64,000 nucleotides of DNA from Zoroaster sp. YZ-2022. Its lineage: Eukaryota > Echinodermata > Asteroidea > Forcipulatida > Zoroasteridae. Positions 22,533 through 33,849 of the stretch are shown one piece after another. How positions within the stretch are numbered: position 1 is the first letter of the stretch; each line of letters begins with the position of its first letter. The translations under genes were made by a program, and so were the position numbers. The stretch covers positions 16,016,485 through 16,080,484 of the forward strand of contig CM055820.1 of assembly GCA_029582265.1 (NCBI GenBank). Reading direction: 5' to 3'. Below the pieces are notes generated by a model that had not been told where the DNA came from, searched no databases, and saw only the letters and a list, made by a program, of their open reading frames with translations.

Positions 22533-25500
22533 CTGTAAAGAGTAAACCCAAAAGAAGAAATTGTGAAATAAATACATATCTAACATTCTTTTGTTTTTCT
22601 CATAAGAATAAGGAATGGATGAGACAAGATTTCTTATACATTTCCAGCAGCACATCTTAAACATTCAAATCTAGAACAGCATTACAATGGAACGCCCTTC
22701 CAGCTGATCGCTTTCCACCAATTTACAATCTATTTAAGTTTAAGAAAAACATCAACAAATGTAATCTAATTACTTGGTGGATGGCATATCCCATATGTAA
22801 CCCCTTACACTTCTTTAGTGGCTATTGGCCTTGTTTAGGGTGACTGATTGGCCTTGTTTAGGGTGACTGATTGGCCTTGTTTAGGGTGACTGATTGGCCT
22901 TGTTTAGGGTGACTGACAGTAAATTTAAATAAAAAATATACTTAGCACAGATCCATTTACCTTGTTGGGAGTCATTTCTGAAAAAGCAGGTTTAGGGGGA
23001 CAAATTATTAAAATATGTTAATTGAAAAGGCTGAATGTTTGGAGAAGTGGTTTGATTTGGAAAAGACATTGAACATTCTTTCTTTTTGCACCAAAACATA
23101 TGAGGCCCAAAAGTGGGTGAGTGGGTGTGGATGATAACATTTTGGGCTGTTTGCCTTTAGTGAAGTATCAGGGTAAACTCCAAGGATGAAATGTGAACAA
23201 AAGTGTGAACAAAAGTCAGGGGATCTTACACTGATATTCTTGCCTTTGTGAAAAGATGACAGCATTTGCCCCTACCTACCTGACAGGAATCACAATATTG
23301 GTTGTAGAGATGGCGGATTCCCTGCCGTTGTTTACGTGTTAGTTGGTTGTATTTCCTGACCCAGTCACACATATTGATTGTATACATATCTTTCATCTGA
23401 CGGCCTGTTAAATAAAATAAAAGTTATTACTTTAAATAATGAACATAACTCTAACAACAACAACAACAAGTATTATCAATAGCACAAACATGATTGCAAG
23501 TGCATACATTGTATATAGGCCAGCTGAGGGGCAGTTCTTGTCTTGAGGCAAATGGTATTGCATTGCAATCCACAGGAATAAAGTCCAATGATAGAGGGCA
23601 TTCACTCGCAACTGACAATAACTGACTATTATGGTGGTTGGAGATGATAAATATGTGGGGTCATGCCTATGTTCCCTCAGCCCTATGTTCCCTCAGCCCT
23701 ATGTTCCCTCAATGCCTAACATTTTTTTTAAATCCAAATTAGGCCCTATATTCCCTCAACCCTATGTTCCCTCAACCCTATGTTCCCTCATGGAGTGTTA
23801 AGACTGGATGAGGGAACATAGGGCTGAGGGAACATAGGGTCTATTTAGGGCTGAGGGAACATAGGGCTGAGGGAACATAAGGCTGAGGGAACTTGAGTAC
23901 GGTCCCAAATATGTTAGTTCTGATAATAATCAGTGGTTTTTGTCAGTATATGCTCTTAATTCTAAACCAGTCCTCACAGTTGTTGTTGTTTTTGTCAATC
24001 ACTTCTTGGCATGGTTAGCAAGATGGAACACCGTATAGTAGGTTTTGGGCTATGCTACTTGCATCATAGTATGTGTGTATTTTACAAATGTAATTGGTCA
24101 ATCTGACTGGTCAGTCTGGTTGGTTGAACAGACCTGATTGGTCAGTAAGGAATTTTGATTGACAACTGTTGATTAGCCAATTGGCATTGACTCACCAGTC
24201 AAGACGTAGACTTCATCTTCTTGTAGCGGCATTCCACATGTCTCTCCAAGACGTGATACCATAATCTCAGTGCGCTTCATCAGTTCCATCAACTTCCCTC
24301 CTTTGAAGATCTTCTCAATGCGGACTCGATAAATCTTCATGTTAGGGCTGGATGTGTCATTGTCAGACTTCATATTTGTATCATTATTGTCAGGAAGGAC
24401 CTTCAAATCTGGAAGTATCTTGCCTCTTATCACTGTAGAAATGTATCAAAACAGAAAAATCTCAAATTAGGTGAAGAATCAACTAATTAAACTTTTATAT
24501 ATTTACATTGTTATTATTTCAATGCATTAATCAAATGATTTTATGCTTACATAGAGAGGGACAAATAAAGCGATACGGAGTAGACGTGATTATTAGTATA
24601 TTATTCATCATACAAACAGTCATTCATCATCATCCTTTCTTTTTCTTCTGACATAAAACCCTCAAATCTATTCTTATTTTACAAGTGATAATTTTAAAGT
24701 CAGAACAGATACAGGATTAAACTGAATGAAGTTGTGAATATGTTGACCACACTTTAAACATGTTTCTGATGATAACAACTATTTTAACACATCCTAATAA
24801 TAAAAAATAGATTTAAATGTTGAATTGCTATTTTTCTGGGGTTAAGGAAGCTATAAGCTTTTATTTCAGACATTGAATGAAAACATCTGTGAAGGATTAG
24901 TACCAGTAAAATACAAACTCAAATTAATAAAATGCTGGCCCACTGTTTTAATCCTCAGCTTGCACGAGGGCGTGTGCAGTCTTCCGATTGGCCAATGCGG
25001 CTGTCAATCATAATCATGCACATTCAAACTATCGCTTTTATTACAGTTTCTGACATCCAAATTCTTTTTTTCTTTTTTTTAAATTTATTTTTTCAGTTTT
25101 TATATTATCATTCATAATTTGTTCACTTTATAAATTCTATTTTGTGGGTTGTCAAATCAAACACAGGTGATATATCTTAAAACAACTCTTTGTTCCGGAA
25201 AATTGGTTTCTATTCTTCCATTCTATTATCAGCATTTTGACATTGCATAAGCTTCTTAAGTTTAGCTAGAGGCCTATATCTCCCTTTCCCCTTTATTTTC
25301 ACCACATGATGATCGTAAAAAATTTCTGTGTTTTCACCCATATACCAATACACAGGATATTACTATAAATTTGTTTTTTTTGTATGCCATCTTCATTTGC
25401 AGATTAGTTCAATCTTATCCACTTGCCCAGTCCCTTTCTTTCAATTTACCTCCATCAAATTGGAATACCATAACACCAGGCTATCATCACAGGTGCCACA

Positions 25501-26432
25501 CATTACATCAATATCCTAACATCTGGGCCACCTGCTTTTCTTATTAAGGTGACTAATTCACTGTTCCTGAGTAAAGCTCTGTGTTACTCTGGGGTTTCAA
25601 TCCTGTGAACAGGACACTAGATGTATTATGTATTATCTTAAGGTGGATAGGGTTATTGTTTAACAGTTGTATGGATTTGCATTGATGCTTTGTGTAAACA
25701 AAAATGATAGGACAGGTTACCAAAGATTTATCTATGAGTCACATATGTATCTCAAATAATAAGAGGAGCCCATGATATAGAGTTAGCAATTTCTATTGTT
25801 TTAGTTGTTAAGATATGAGATCTGAGGCATGCACAAGGTTACTTAGCATTGTCATTGTGCCCCCCTCCCCGCCCCCTTTTGACATGTGTCTCTCTTTTTT
25901 TTTCCACCCTTTGATCTGCACCTGTAATTAGCTATAACATATGACCAGTGTCTGTTTGTCCTGTGTATGTGGCTGTCTGTCTGTCTGTCTGTCTATGTTG
26001 GGCTGTCTCTTGTTGTCTTCTGTCCGCATTTACACGGTTCATTTTGCATTAAAGGGACAGTATTGTCACGATCAGAGCAGAGTGTCAACAGGGCATGGAA
26101 TTGGTGTCCTAGTTTGACAGTGACTGAAAATTACAAGCTCATTTATGCAGCAGCAATGGTAATATGACCTTATCATGTGTATGTTATTTTCAGTCACTGA
26201 GTTAATCTAAAACTAGCACTCCGATTCCATGCCCTGTTGATCGTGATGATACTGTCCCTTTAAGTTTATTCTTAAAGTGGGGTTTATAATAAAGCATTTT
26301 GTACTCACCAAAATCTGCTCTACAGAAATGCTGCTGAGGATGCATTGGCATACAAACGCATGCCTCTCCAACGTTACTCTTGACAATCACAACAATCAAA
26401 ACAATCAACTGGAAATAACTTGGAATCATCAT
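22317..26432 (-). CDS. timp: TIMP-A: tissue inhibitor of metalloproteinases, complete four-exon gene
   Basis: Secreted inhibitor of matrix metalloproteinases in the extracellular matrix. Exons on the minus strand: 26432-26309, 24432-24196, 23404-23280, 22532-22317; 702 nt, 233 residues, intron phases 1, 1, 0. Residues 1-24 form a hydrophobic signal peptide ending GEA, directly followed by CVCMPMHPQQHFC, matching the canonical mature N-terminus (C-x-C, HPQ, third Cys). VIRGK at 42-46 matches the family VIRAK. Further Cys in ETCG, NMCDW and YCDSC complete the N-domain pattern, and the C-domain has PC, NC, TCIW, RC and CKWY. There are 14 Cys in the mature protein; two (LDC, KEC) are extra to the usual 12. 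The A-B loop holds an acidic, Asn-rich insert with NDT glycosylation motifs. The N-terminal Cys at the cleavage point supports real inhibitor activity. Confidence 0.93.
22825..22916. repeat. 23-bp minisatellite, four copies, in TIMP-A intron 3
   Basis: Four near-perfect copies of TTGGCCTTGTTTAGGGTGAC plus TGA. Confidence 0.95.
23280..23404 (-). CDS. timp: TIMP-A exon 3: end of N-domain and interdomain Cys
   Basis: Acceptor TTTAACAG, donor GTAGGT; 125 nt, phase 1 to 0. Encodes RQMKDMYTINMCDWVRKYNQ, then LTRKQRQGIRHLYNQYCDSCQ-type sequence. The C-x-W and C-x-x-C positions are those of TIMP Cys 99, 124 and 127. Confidence 0.92.
23670..23895. repeat. Palindromic array of TTCCCTC motif in TIMP-A intron 2
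   Basis: The left half repeats CCCTATGTTCCCTCAG about six times in direct orientation; the right half repeats its complement CTGAGGGAACATAGGG about five times. The axis is near 23800, with AGTGTTAAGACTGGA as spacer. A large hairpin or cruciform is possible. Confidence 0.92.
24196..24432 (-). CDS. timp: TIMP-A exon 2: OB-fold strands of N-domain
   Basis: Acceptor TTTCTACAG, donor GTGAGT; 237 nt, phase 1 to 1. Begins VIRGKI, then an Asp/Asn-rich loop, YRVRIEKIFKGGKL (family YxxxxxxxFKG strand), ETCGMPL and YVLTG. Confidence 0.92.
24433..26048. other. TIMP-A intron 1, left part
   Basis: AT-rich intron with a pyrimidine-rich patch at 25860-25915 and a (CTGT)n run near 25972-25995. No exon or clear element until the MITE at 26049. 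Confidence 0.5.
26049..26263. mobile_element. MITE with TTAAAGGGACA ends, copy 2, in TIMP-A intron 1
   Basis: 215 bp with inverted ends TTAAAGGGACAGTATTGTCA and GATGATACTGTCCCTTTAA. Opposite orientation to copy 1. It ends 45 bp from TIMP-A exon 1. Confidence 0.88.
26309..26432 (-). CDS. timp: TIMP-A exon 1: signal peptide and CVC...HPQ N-terminus
   Basis: ATG at 26432-26430. Encodes 41 residues, a strongly hydrophobic signal peptide, then CVCMPMHPQQHFCRADF, and ends in phase 1 before GTGAGT. The start codon is the first Met of a Met-Met pair and is positioned for a 24-residue signal peptide. Confidence 0.93.
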
Positions 26433-26597
26433 TTCTTTAGTTTTCTCACTTGACCACTTGTGAAGAATAATAAGTTACAGGTGTTTTTTCAGTGAATATA
26501 TGAATCCTGACATGTAGAAGTAGCAGTGTTTCCCTGCCAGTAATTTCTTGTGAACTTAAACTATCATCAAATACTAATACTCATCAAACACTACCCT

Positions 26598-26605
26598 CCT
26601 TTATA
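26598..26605 (-). promoter_or_regulatory. Candidate TATA box of TIMP-A
   Basis: TATAAAGG on the minus strand, 166 bp upstream of the TIMP-A ATG; a CCAAT on the same strand lies about 145 bp further upstream (26749-26753). The spacing fits a 5' UTR of roughly 140 nt. This is a motif match only. Confidence 0.4.
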
Positions 26606-26939
26606 CCTACTACTGAAAAGGAAGTCCTTCGTAGTAGACTGTTTCTAAGCCCCGCCTCTCATAGTCAACCATGGGGTGGTACTGGACAGGACATCCTGTC
26701 ATGTGACCTAGGTTCAGCCAATTACAGATCATCATACTTATGACGTCCTATTGGTTAATTGTATGGACTTCCTTGGCGGGAATAGGCTATGTGGTTCTTC
26801 TGGCATCAGGCCAGTTTTTTTGTTTTTTTTAAGACGCTATGAACGTTTGACTATCCCAGGTAAAAATGTTTCATTTTTTTATGTACTGCAATAAGTAGTT
26901 AACTTAAACTAATTTTAAAAAGCTGACTTCATAATTATT

Positions 26940-27345
26940 TCTAAATTTTCTCTACCTACTCCCCACCTACTTCCCCACCTACTCCCCACCTACTTCCCCA
27001 CCTACTTCCCCACCTACTTTCCCACCTACCCCCCACCTTCTCTCCCACCTACTCCCCCAACTACTCCCCCATCTACTATCCCACCTACCCCCCACCTACC
27101 CCCACCTACTCCCCACCTACTCCCCCACCTACTCCCCCACATACTCCCCCACCTACTCCCCCACATACTCCCCCACCTACTCCCCACCTACTCCCCCACC
27201 TGCTCCCACCTGCTCCCCACCTACTCTCCCACCTACTCCCCCACCTACTCCTCCACCTACTCCCCCACCTACTCCCTCACCTACTCCCCCACCTACTCCC
27301 CCACCTGCTCCCCACCTGTTCCCCACCTACTCCCCACCTACTCCC
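26940..27345. repeat. C-rich minisatellite (CCCCCACCTACT)n
   Basis: About 30 copies of a 12-13 bp motif such as CTACTCCCCCAC, with indels and T/G variants. Lies ~500 bp upstream of the TIMP-A ATG. Confidence 0.95.
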
Positions 27346-27933
27346 AAAACATCTCTATTCAAATTTAAGATTTTCATACAAAGGTGGTTCATAGTATCGT
27401 TGTAACCTGTTATTTTAGACAAATAATTTCAGTTGGAATGACATTTGTTTACCTCTAAGCCAGGAAATAACAGAGTAATAAACATCCTAAAGAGGTCACA
27501 TATTTAGCTCCTTTGATTCTTGATTCCTCTATCTTGGACACTTGTCATCTTGTAAGGAAGTACTCTTCAATAATACTTATTTTTCACATTAGACCCATTA
27601 CCAATTTTGTACTTATGACAACCTGTTTTGATGTTTTAATGGTGCAAAATATACCACCCTCATCTGTGCAATGAATTATTGTCAGGTGGTAATCATTTCT
27701 GTGCATTTACACTATAATTGAAATCCCTATAGCAATTCATTTGAAGAAAATATCAGGAAGTAATACTATGCAATGACAGGGGTGCTGATTTGAAGTGCCC
27801 TGGGGTAGGCCTGAGCGAATCTTGATCTGTGGGGGATGGATATGAAAATTTCTTAGATATTGAGAGTGGTCTAACAAAAATGCCTGTGCAGTGTGCATGT
27901 TACAACTAGAGGTGTAAATTTGTTATCAAGGGA

Positions 27934-27951
27934 GGGGGGGGGGGGGGGGGG
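27934..27951. repeat. Poly-G tract
   Basis: 18 consecutive G residues on the + strand, one of several homopolymer G/C runs in the window. Confidence 0.95.
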
Positions 27952-28963
27952 CAGGGGGGATGAAGATCGCAGTGTCCATCCTTTTAACACCATGGGTATA
28001 AATCCAGGGGGTATATACCCCCAAAGGATCCATAGGATCATCCCCCAGATTTTTCATGAGGTGAAAAAATAAAAAATAAAAAATAAAATGTGAAACACAA
28101 GCAAAAAAGAGGGTAAATTTGGTTTGTTTAATATCTCCCACACACACACACTTTTCGACACAGATTTATAAGAAATAGTTGTGGCTACAAATGTGAACCC
28201 TACAAGCATCAGTAGATCAAGGATGGCAGAATGCCATGTGTGTAAATTATGCCCCTCCTTTTCTACCATGTGACCCCCCCCCCTTTTTTTTTCTAGACCC
28301 TGTATCTACCATTGCATAGCAAAGTGTTTATCAAAGGCTTGTTGTTGTTACAGCCTTTAAAAGAACTCTACTAGGGTGAAAACCTGAGGCCACTAAACTA
28401 CTTTTTGCATTTATACTACAGGTCCCTTTGCTTGGTAAGCAGTTTGCAACAGCTAATTCTCCATTTCTTAAGTAAATTTCCTGAAGTCAAAGCAGTTTGA
28501 ATGCAACAATGTTGTTAGCGTAACTGTAAGTTACCAGGATAGAACAGACATCACATTTAATTTGTTCTTATTGATGTCACATCCTCTTACCAATTAACCG
28601 TTTCCTTAGTTGGCTTTCAAATAAATAAAACGATTGACCCTGACATGCTAGAAGGAGCATCTATTTTAGAGGAGATTTTATTCATAAAATCTTCAGATGT
28701 TATAAAGAAAACATTTTAAGTGTAAGATCCTCTGTTTGTAGATGTGTTTTTACACCTTACGAACATTGCCTTATTTACCTGCCACGGTTGTCGAAAATTA
28801 AGGAGGGCACAAGGCCAAACAGCATAGCACACACAATATTAAAATGTCTATGGTAAATATGCCTGCCTCCCCTTCCTGGATCAATCATCTATACTTTGTC
28901 AACCGCACTCTTACTAGTGTTGGCAGAGTGCCCTCTCACTGATGTGCATTCCCTTGCAGACCA

Positions 28964-29164
28964 GGGGCCAATCTCATAGAGCTGCTTAGCACTAGCAGAG
29001 AATTTTGCTAAGCAAATATTTGTGCTAAGCAATATAAAACAGACTACCAGCCAAAATGCATACAGTTTGTATAAAAGTTTGGCTGATAACCAAAGATATT
29101 TGCTTAAAGCAAATTTTTCTGGTGAGCAATTTTATCTGCTTAGCAGCTCTGTGAAATAGGCTCC
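28964..29164. mobile_element. Inverted-repeat MITE (GAGCTGCTTAGCA family)
   Basis: Ends GGGCCAATCTCATAGAGCTG and GCTTAGCAGCTCTGTGAAAT are inverted copies. Inner TTGCTAAGCAAATA and TTTGCTTAAAGCAAATTT extend the palindrome. Confidence 0.8.
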
Positions 29165-29493
29165 TGCACTTCTTACAAATCCAGAATTTGTCTTATTGTT
29201 ATTTTGTTTTATTTACTCTGTTTGAAAGGGAAGATTCAACATTGGTATTTGGTGATGCACATGTTCATTTTAACCCTTTAGTTTTTTAGGAATATATAAA
29301 AAAAACTAACCTCTGAAAGTTTATCACAATAGGTGCCAATAATAAAAAACGAAAAAAAGTCTTAGTTTTTTTGTATGTTTTCCAAAAAGTTGCCGGACAG
29401 CAAGACATTGTTAATTCAACATTACAATTTCTGTTTGTGCTAAGATGAAATAATTTCTCAGGATTACTGCTATGTGTACCAATTTAACACTTG

Positions 29494-30374
29494 AGGCCCT
29501 TTCACACGAGACCGTTTTAACAAGGGACCTTGACTAAAAATCGCATCCATGTTAAAAAATAGCAAATCCAAGTCGTGTGAAAGCTATCCTTGTTAAATAA
29601 TTACCACGGACCCTCGTTATTTATAACAGAGATCGAGACCTCCAAAAAATCGCAACGATGTTAAAATCGCCACAATAGGTTGTGTGAAACGCTTCGTGCG
29701 CCCAATTACAGGGGACCCTTGCTTTGGCGGTATCATGTCGCATGCACAGAACGCGTCACTAAATCAGCTTGCAATAAATCCCGGATGTGTGTCGGTAAAC
29801 AACTTGTACACGTGTACGTCCTTCCAAGTTGGCGACATCCGAAGAAATAACATTCGTGCTACTTCTCTTGAATTTCATGAAAGAATTTGAGTCCATGAAA
29901 TCGTCGAAAAGAGCAAAGGATTCCAGAAGAAGAATTCTTACAACTGTTTATTTTTCTCGTTGGATGGCCTTACATTAGAAATCGGGCTCTGTGAATCCGT
30001 CGGAATTGTTGCAAGTATACTTGATTGAATATCCATAATAAAATGAGAAATTGTCGGGAAATGGGCGGGAAGGAAATGAAAACAAAATGTGGGAGAAAGT
30101 AACGTTTGACTTCGCAAAACGCGTATATCTTTGCGGGAAAACCACTGGTAACGTAGAGAAAGCGTTCAGTGAATAAGCTCTGCGCGCGGTTCCAGTGAAA
30201 TATTGGATTGCACAATCATGAGCTTTGACCTTCCATGGAAAACGAGGGAAGTTCGTTTTGGCGTGAGTGGAAGTCGTGTGAAAGTTTGTTAAAAAATCGC
30301 AAACGACCGAGGTGACAGACAACTGGCGCCCATTACCAAGGACCTTTATTATCGGTGCTTGTGTGAAAAGGGCT
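29494..30374. mobile_element. 881-bp non-autonomous transposon with CCCTTTCACAC ends
   Basis: Ends GAGGCCCTTTCACACGAG and GTGTGAAAAGGGCTTAA are inverted; further inward ACAAGGGACCTTG and CCAAGGACCTTTA also pair. Inner repeats of AAAATCGCAA and TCGTGTGAAAG occur. More G/C-rich than its flanks. No transposase frame. Confidence 0.8.
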
Positions 30375-30439
30375 TAAGTAACTTTAGTTAACAACTTGCT
30401 AATCTGACCTTCCCTTTGCAGATTGTTCAATCACTTAAT

Positions 30440-30710
30440 ATATTGAAACATCATTCATAAATACCCAATACCCAATGAACGAATGGTAAAGACATGGTTT
30501 ATTTAGCTGCTGTGTGACACGCGACGTGCATTTGAACCAATCAGAGTAATGAAGGTTGTTTTGCATCACGCTGACTCTGCTCTTTGAAAGTGTTTTGTGT
30601 GTCCCCAAAACATGAATTTTACCTTTTCTGTTCGGCTCGGTCATTATCGCCCGTGACCACGCCCAAAACAGGTCATTAACCTGCAGTAAAGACCACACAA
30701 CAAACTTTTA
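30440..30710. mobile_element. Diverged copy of the GTCTTTACC MITE family
   Basis: Shares GTGTGTCCCCAAAACATGAA, CGGTCATTATCGCCCGTGAC and CAGTAAAGACCAC with the copies at 13416-13800 and 37600-38090. Confidence 0.75.
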
Positions 30711-30959
30711 TTCCCTTAATAAAGTGGGGCTCACAGACTAAAGAACAGTACAGTAACCTTTATTGTGGGGGGCAAAGTTGGAAAACAAAGTAACCTTGGA
30801 ATTAACCCAACTGCACAGGTGCAACTACAAGGGTTTGGGGGTCATGCCATGGTCATAGTTTAAATGTTGAAATGAATCATGATTTTTGCTACTGTACTAC
30901 ACTGAGTATTGAGTAATATAACATTAGGATTGTAGTACTGTCAAACTTAAGATTTTATT

Positions 30960-31300
30960 AAATCTAGCGCAGGATTGTTTGCGTAGAGGAACAAGGGGAT
31001 ATAAAGGCAATTTATGCATGTCATTTATAATTTGTCAGGGAGTGATGACATATAAAGAAAAATTTTCCTCATTTATTTCAGTTGCCTCACTGCCGGCGCT
31101 TTCAATGTCACCACAACCATCCCCACCACAGTTATCCTCACATCTAGTTTCACCATCACATCCTATCATGACCATATCACAGTCATCACTTGCATTTAAT
31201 AACCACAATCAGAACCATGCACCCCCACAAGCACAAACACCATGACTCTCACCCTCACCATCATAACAATTTTATCTGAAGTGCTTCGTCGACAAAAAGT
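30960..31300 (+). other. Pro/Ser-rich open segment of unknown status
   Basis: After a TTATTTCAG at 31072-31080 the frame encodes a Pro/Ser/His/Gln-rich stretch including MSPQPSPPQLSSH, ending TGA near 31245. It could be a low-complexity repeat. No donor site or family motif supports an exon, though composition is synapsin-D-like. Confidence 0.15.
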
Positions 31301-32088
31301 TACCTAAGCAACTTTTTGTAAGCAGCATTTCTGTAAAATATGTTTTTCAATTTTGTTTTCTCATAAACATGAACAAATGGAAATTGCCAATCATCCACCC
31401 CCACCCCCCAAATGTTTACGTCATTGCTCCCTCGACAATCAATCACGGCACTAAAATAGTTCATAAAAATAAATACTGACACCAGCCTATATACCTGTAA
31501 CCCCTCAATGAGAAGATAATGGGTTTGATTGGCCATTTCCTCTGCTGGGTTCTCATAACAGTGTTGTCAAAATATACAAGGGAAGTTACTTCTGTTTTCA
31601 TTCAAATCTTCATATCATGCCAAGTGAGTGTTTATTACAGATAACAATACAGTGGATGTTAAATCTGCTGAGATTTGTCAAAATGTGTTTACCTGGGCAT
31701 TTTGTAGTTTTGTCTGTGAAGACCTTGTTGTTATGAAGCTCTTATTTTATGTGTTTCCTTTTTTGTAAGTTATAATTTTTACATATTTATAGGCCAGTTT
31801 TAATATTGTTAACTTTTCAATGTTTTACAATTGAAAATCTCTGTGCAAGAGAAATAGATACCTATATTCTTTGTGGCTCTATCTCATTTTTCTCTTTGAT
31901 AGTCTCTGCCAACTTAGACTTGTGCTGGGAAACCTTTAAACAAACATAACTGTTAATTGATATTTATGTAAATACTTTTATTCTTTTTAAACCAATTTCA
32001 TCTATAATTACATAGGAATTGTAATTTTATGAAAACTACTTTTGGAATGGAAGATGAATTAAGACTGAAAATTAAGAAACGTATGCAT

Positions 32089-32680
32089 GTATATGTGACC
32101 CGCTCTGCGAAAAAGGGTATTAAGGGACGCTATGCTATTTCCCGTAAAGGGCTGTTCTATGTGGAAAGGGTGAAAAAAAAATTCACAACGTGATTTTTTT
32201 TTTTTTTGGTTTATTGGCTTCTATTATATCAATACTTTCATAATTTATTTACAGAAATATTATTATTGATGAGTAAAGATGAAAAAACAAAAGTTTAAAT
32301 TTTACACATTATGCAAATTAGCAAAAATATTTTTAAAAATACTTCAAGATGCTTGATAATTCAAATTTATATTGAACAAGCATTCCTAAAGGAGCTCAAA
32401 AGGAACATAACTGTTGCTATGGGCATTCAAGAGAGTTTCTTCTTAGCTCATTTCTTTTTCCACTTGCTGTGTTTAAAGGGCTGTATCTCTGAAGGCACTT
32501 CCGTTAATTTGTACAATATGAATATGCAAAAATCAGTATATCTCCAGAATGCAAAATGCCACAGGGTTCAAACCTACACCAAATTAAAGCTTATAATGTA
32601 ACCAATTCAGCTATGTATGTAACTCAATTTTTTAATTTTGTCCCATAATACCCATTTTTGTGGAGCCGGTCACATATATG
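32089..32680. mobile_element. MITE with TATATGTGACC ends, copy 1
   Basis: Inverted ends TATATGTGACCCGCTCTGCG plus AAAAAGGGTATTA and TAATACCCATTTTTG plus GGAGCCGGTCACATATA. About 590 bp, AT-rich inside. A shorter relative lies at 50856-51095. Confidence 0.8.
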
Positions 32681-33075
32681 CTAAAGTCTACAAAATAATT
32701 ATTTCAAGTGTGGCACTTATTGAAGGGACAACATTGGTAATACTTCTAAGAGTATGCACACTTTCTTTAAATCAAGATAACCAACCTGTGAAATTTGCAG
32801 CTCAGTGTGATATGTACCTTAACCGACTTCATATCAAGTTAGTTTTGGCATAATAATTTGGTAATTTTGTAATCAGGTAATTACCTTTTAATAAGGTAAA
32901 TTGTTCATAAACTGTTCATTCCTGAGACTTAGTTCATTCCATATAACAAGGATTCAACACATTAGTCATCCACATCAACAGATGTTTTGTTCTTTAAGTG
33001 AATATAATTCCTCATCCCACTATGGCCCCATAGAGCAATAGACAATTGGTATAAGTGGACCGCCCACCAACATAC

Positions 33076-33148
33076 GGCTGGTTAACTCAGTTGATAGAGC
33101 ACTCTTACGGTATTTGAGAGGTTGCGGGTTCGAGTCCGGCATCAGCCA
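33076..33148 (+). pseudogene. tRNA-like sequence, Thr(GGT)-type, probably a pseudogene
   Basis: 73 nt foldable as a tRNA: acceptor arms GGCTGGT/ATCAGCC pair fully (one G-T), the T-loop is GTTCGAGTCC, and the D-arm region is AACTCAGTTGATAGAGCA. The anticodon loop ACGGTAT would read GGT but has C at position 33, and the anticodon stem has two T-T mismatches. Intact A and B boxes suggest a decayed tRNA or a SINE head. Confidence 0.6.
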
Positions 33149-33204
33149 AGTTTTCTTTGCTCACTTCCCGTTTATTCTGTGTACAACCACGTAAAAGGCC
33201 TGTG

Positions 33205-33290
33205 TCCCATTGTGTGATCAGTTGGTAGAGCATTCGTACGGTATTCAAGAGGTCAAGAGGATGCCGGACTCGAACCTGCGACCTCTCGAA
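33205..33290. repeat. Chimeric tRNA-like inverted repeat
   Basis: GATCAGTTGGTAGAGCATTC and GTACGGTATTCAAGAGG match the 5' half of the tRNA-like sequence 130 bp upstream. They are followed by GCCGGACTCGAACCTGCGAC and CTCTCGAATGC, which is the 3' half in reverse orientation. The two halves form a hairpin. Confidence 0.65.
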
Positions 33291-33596
33291 TGCAAAAGCA
33301 ATGCCATCAATTTATCAACACTCAGTTGATTTTGCTAAAATTAATGGACATATATCCTGCTTCAAAGCTTCCAATGTCTTTGATGGCTCCGATGATATCT
33401 CTTGATTATTTCCTGAAAGTAAATTGATGTTTCCACCTTCATTGATCCTGAAGAATAAAATCTGCCATCAACAACACATTTGGAACTAATAATAGTCATG
33501 TCAGTAGATCACTATGTCTAATATTAATTTCAACAGTGCTGGAATGATTTGGTAAAATGATTTCAAAATAAAATGGATTATTACGAGAATTTCTCT

Positions 33597-33720
33597 TGTA
33601 TGTATGTATGTATGTATGTATGTATGTATGTATGTATGTATGTATGTATGTATGTATGTATGTATGTATGTATGTATAAGTGTATGTATGTATGTATGTA
33701 TATATGTATGTATATATGTA
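33597..33720. repeat. (TATG)n microsatellite
   Basis: About 28-30 tetranucleotide repeats with a few TATA/TAAG interruptions at the 3' end. Confidence 0.97.
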
Positions 33721-33849
33721 ACCATTATTTTAGAATTTCTCTTTGATGGCTTAACATTTCCTGCCAATTTATTTGTTAATGTACACACCCTGAAATGGAA
33801 AGAGTAAAGCCTAATTTTCATTATCTGATTTTTAATAATTTTCGAATAT

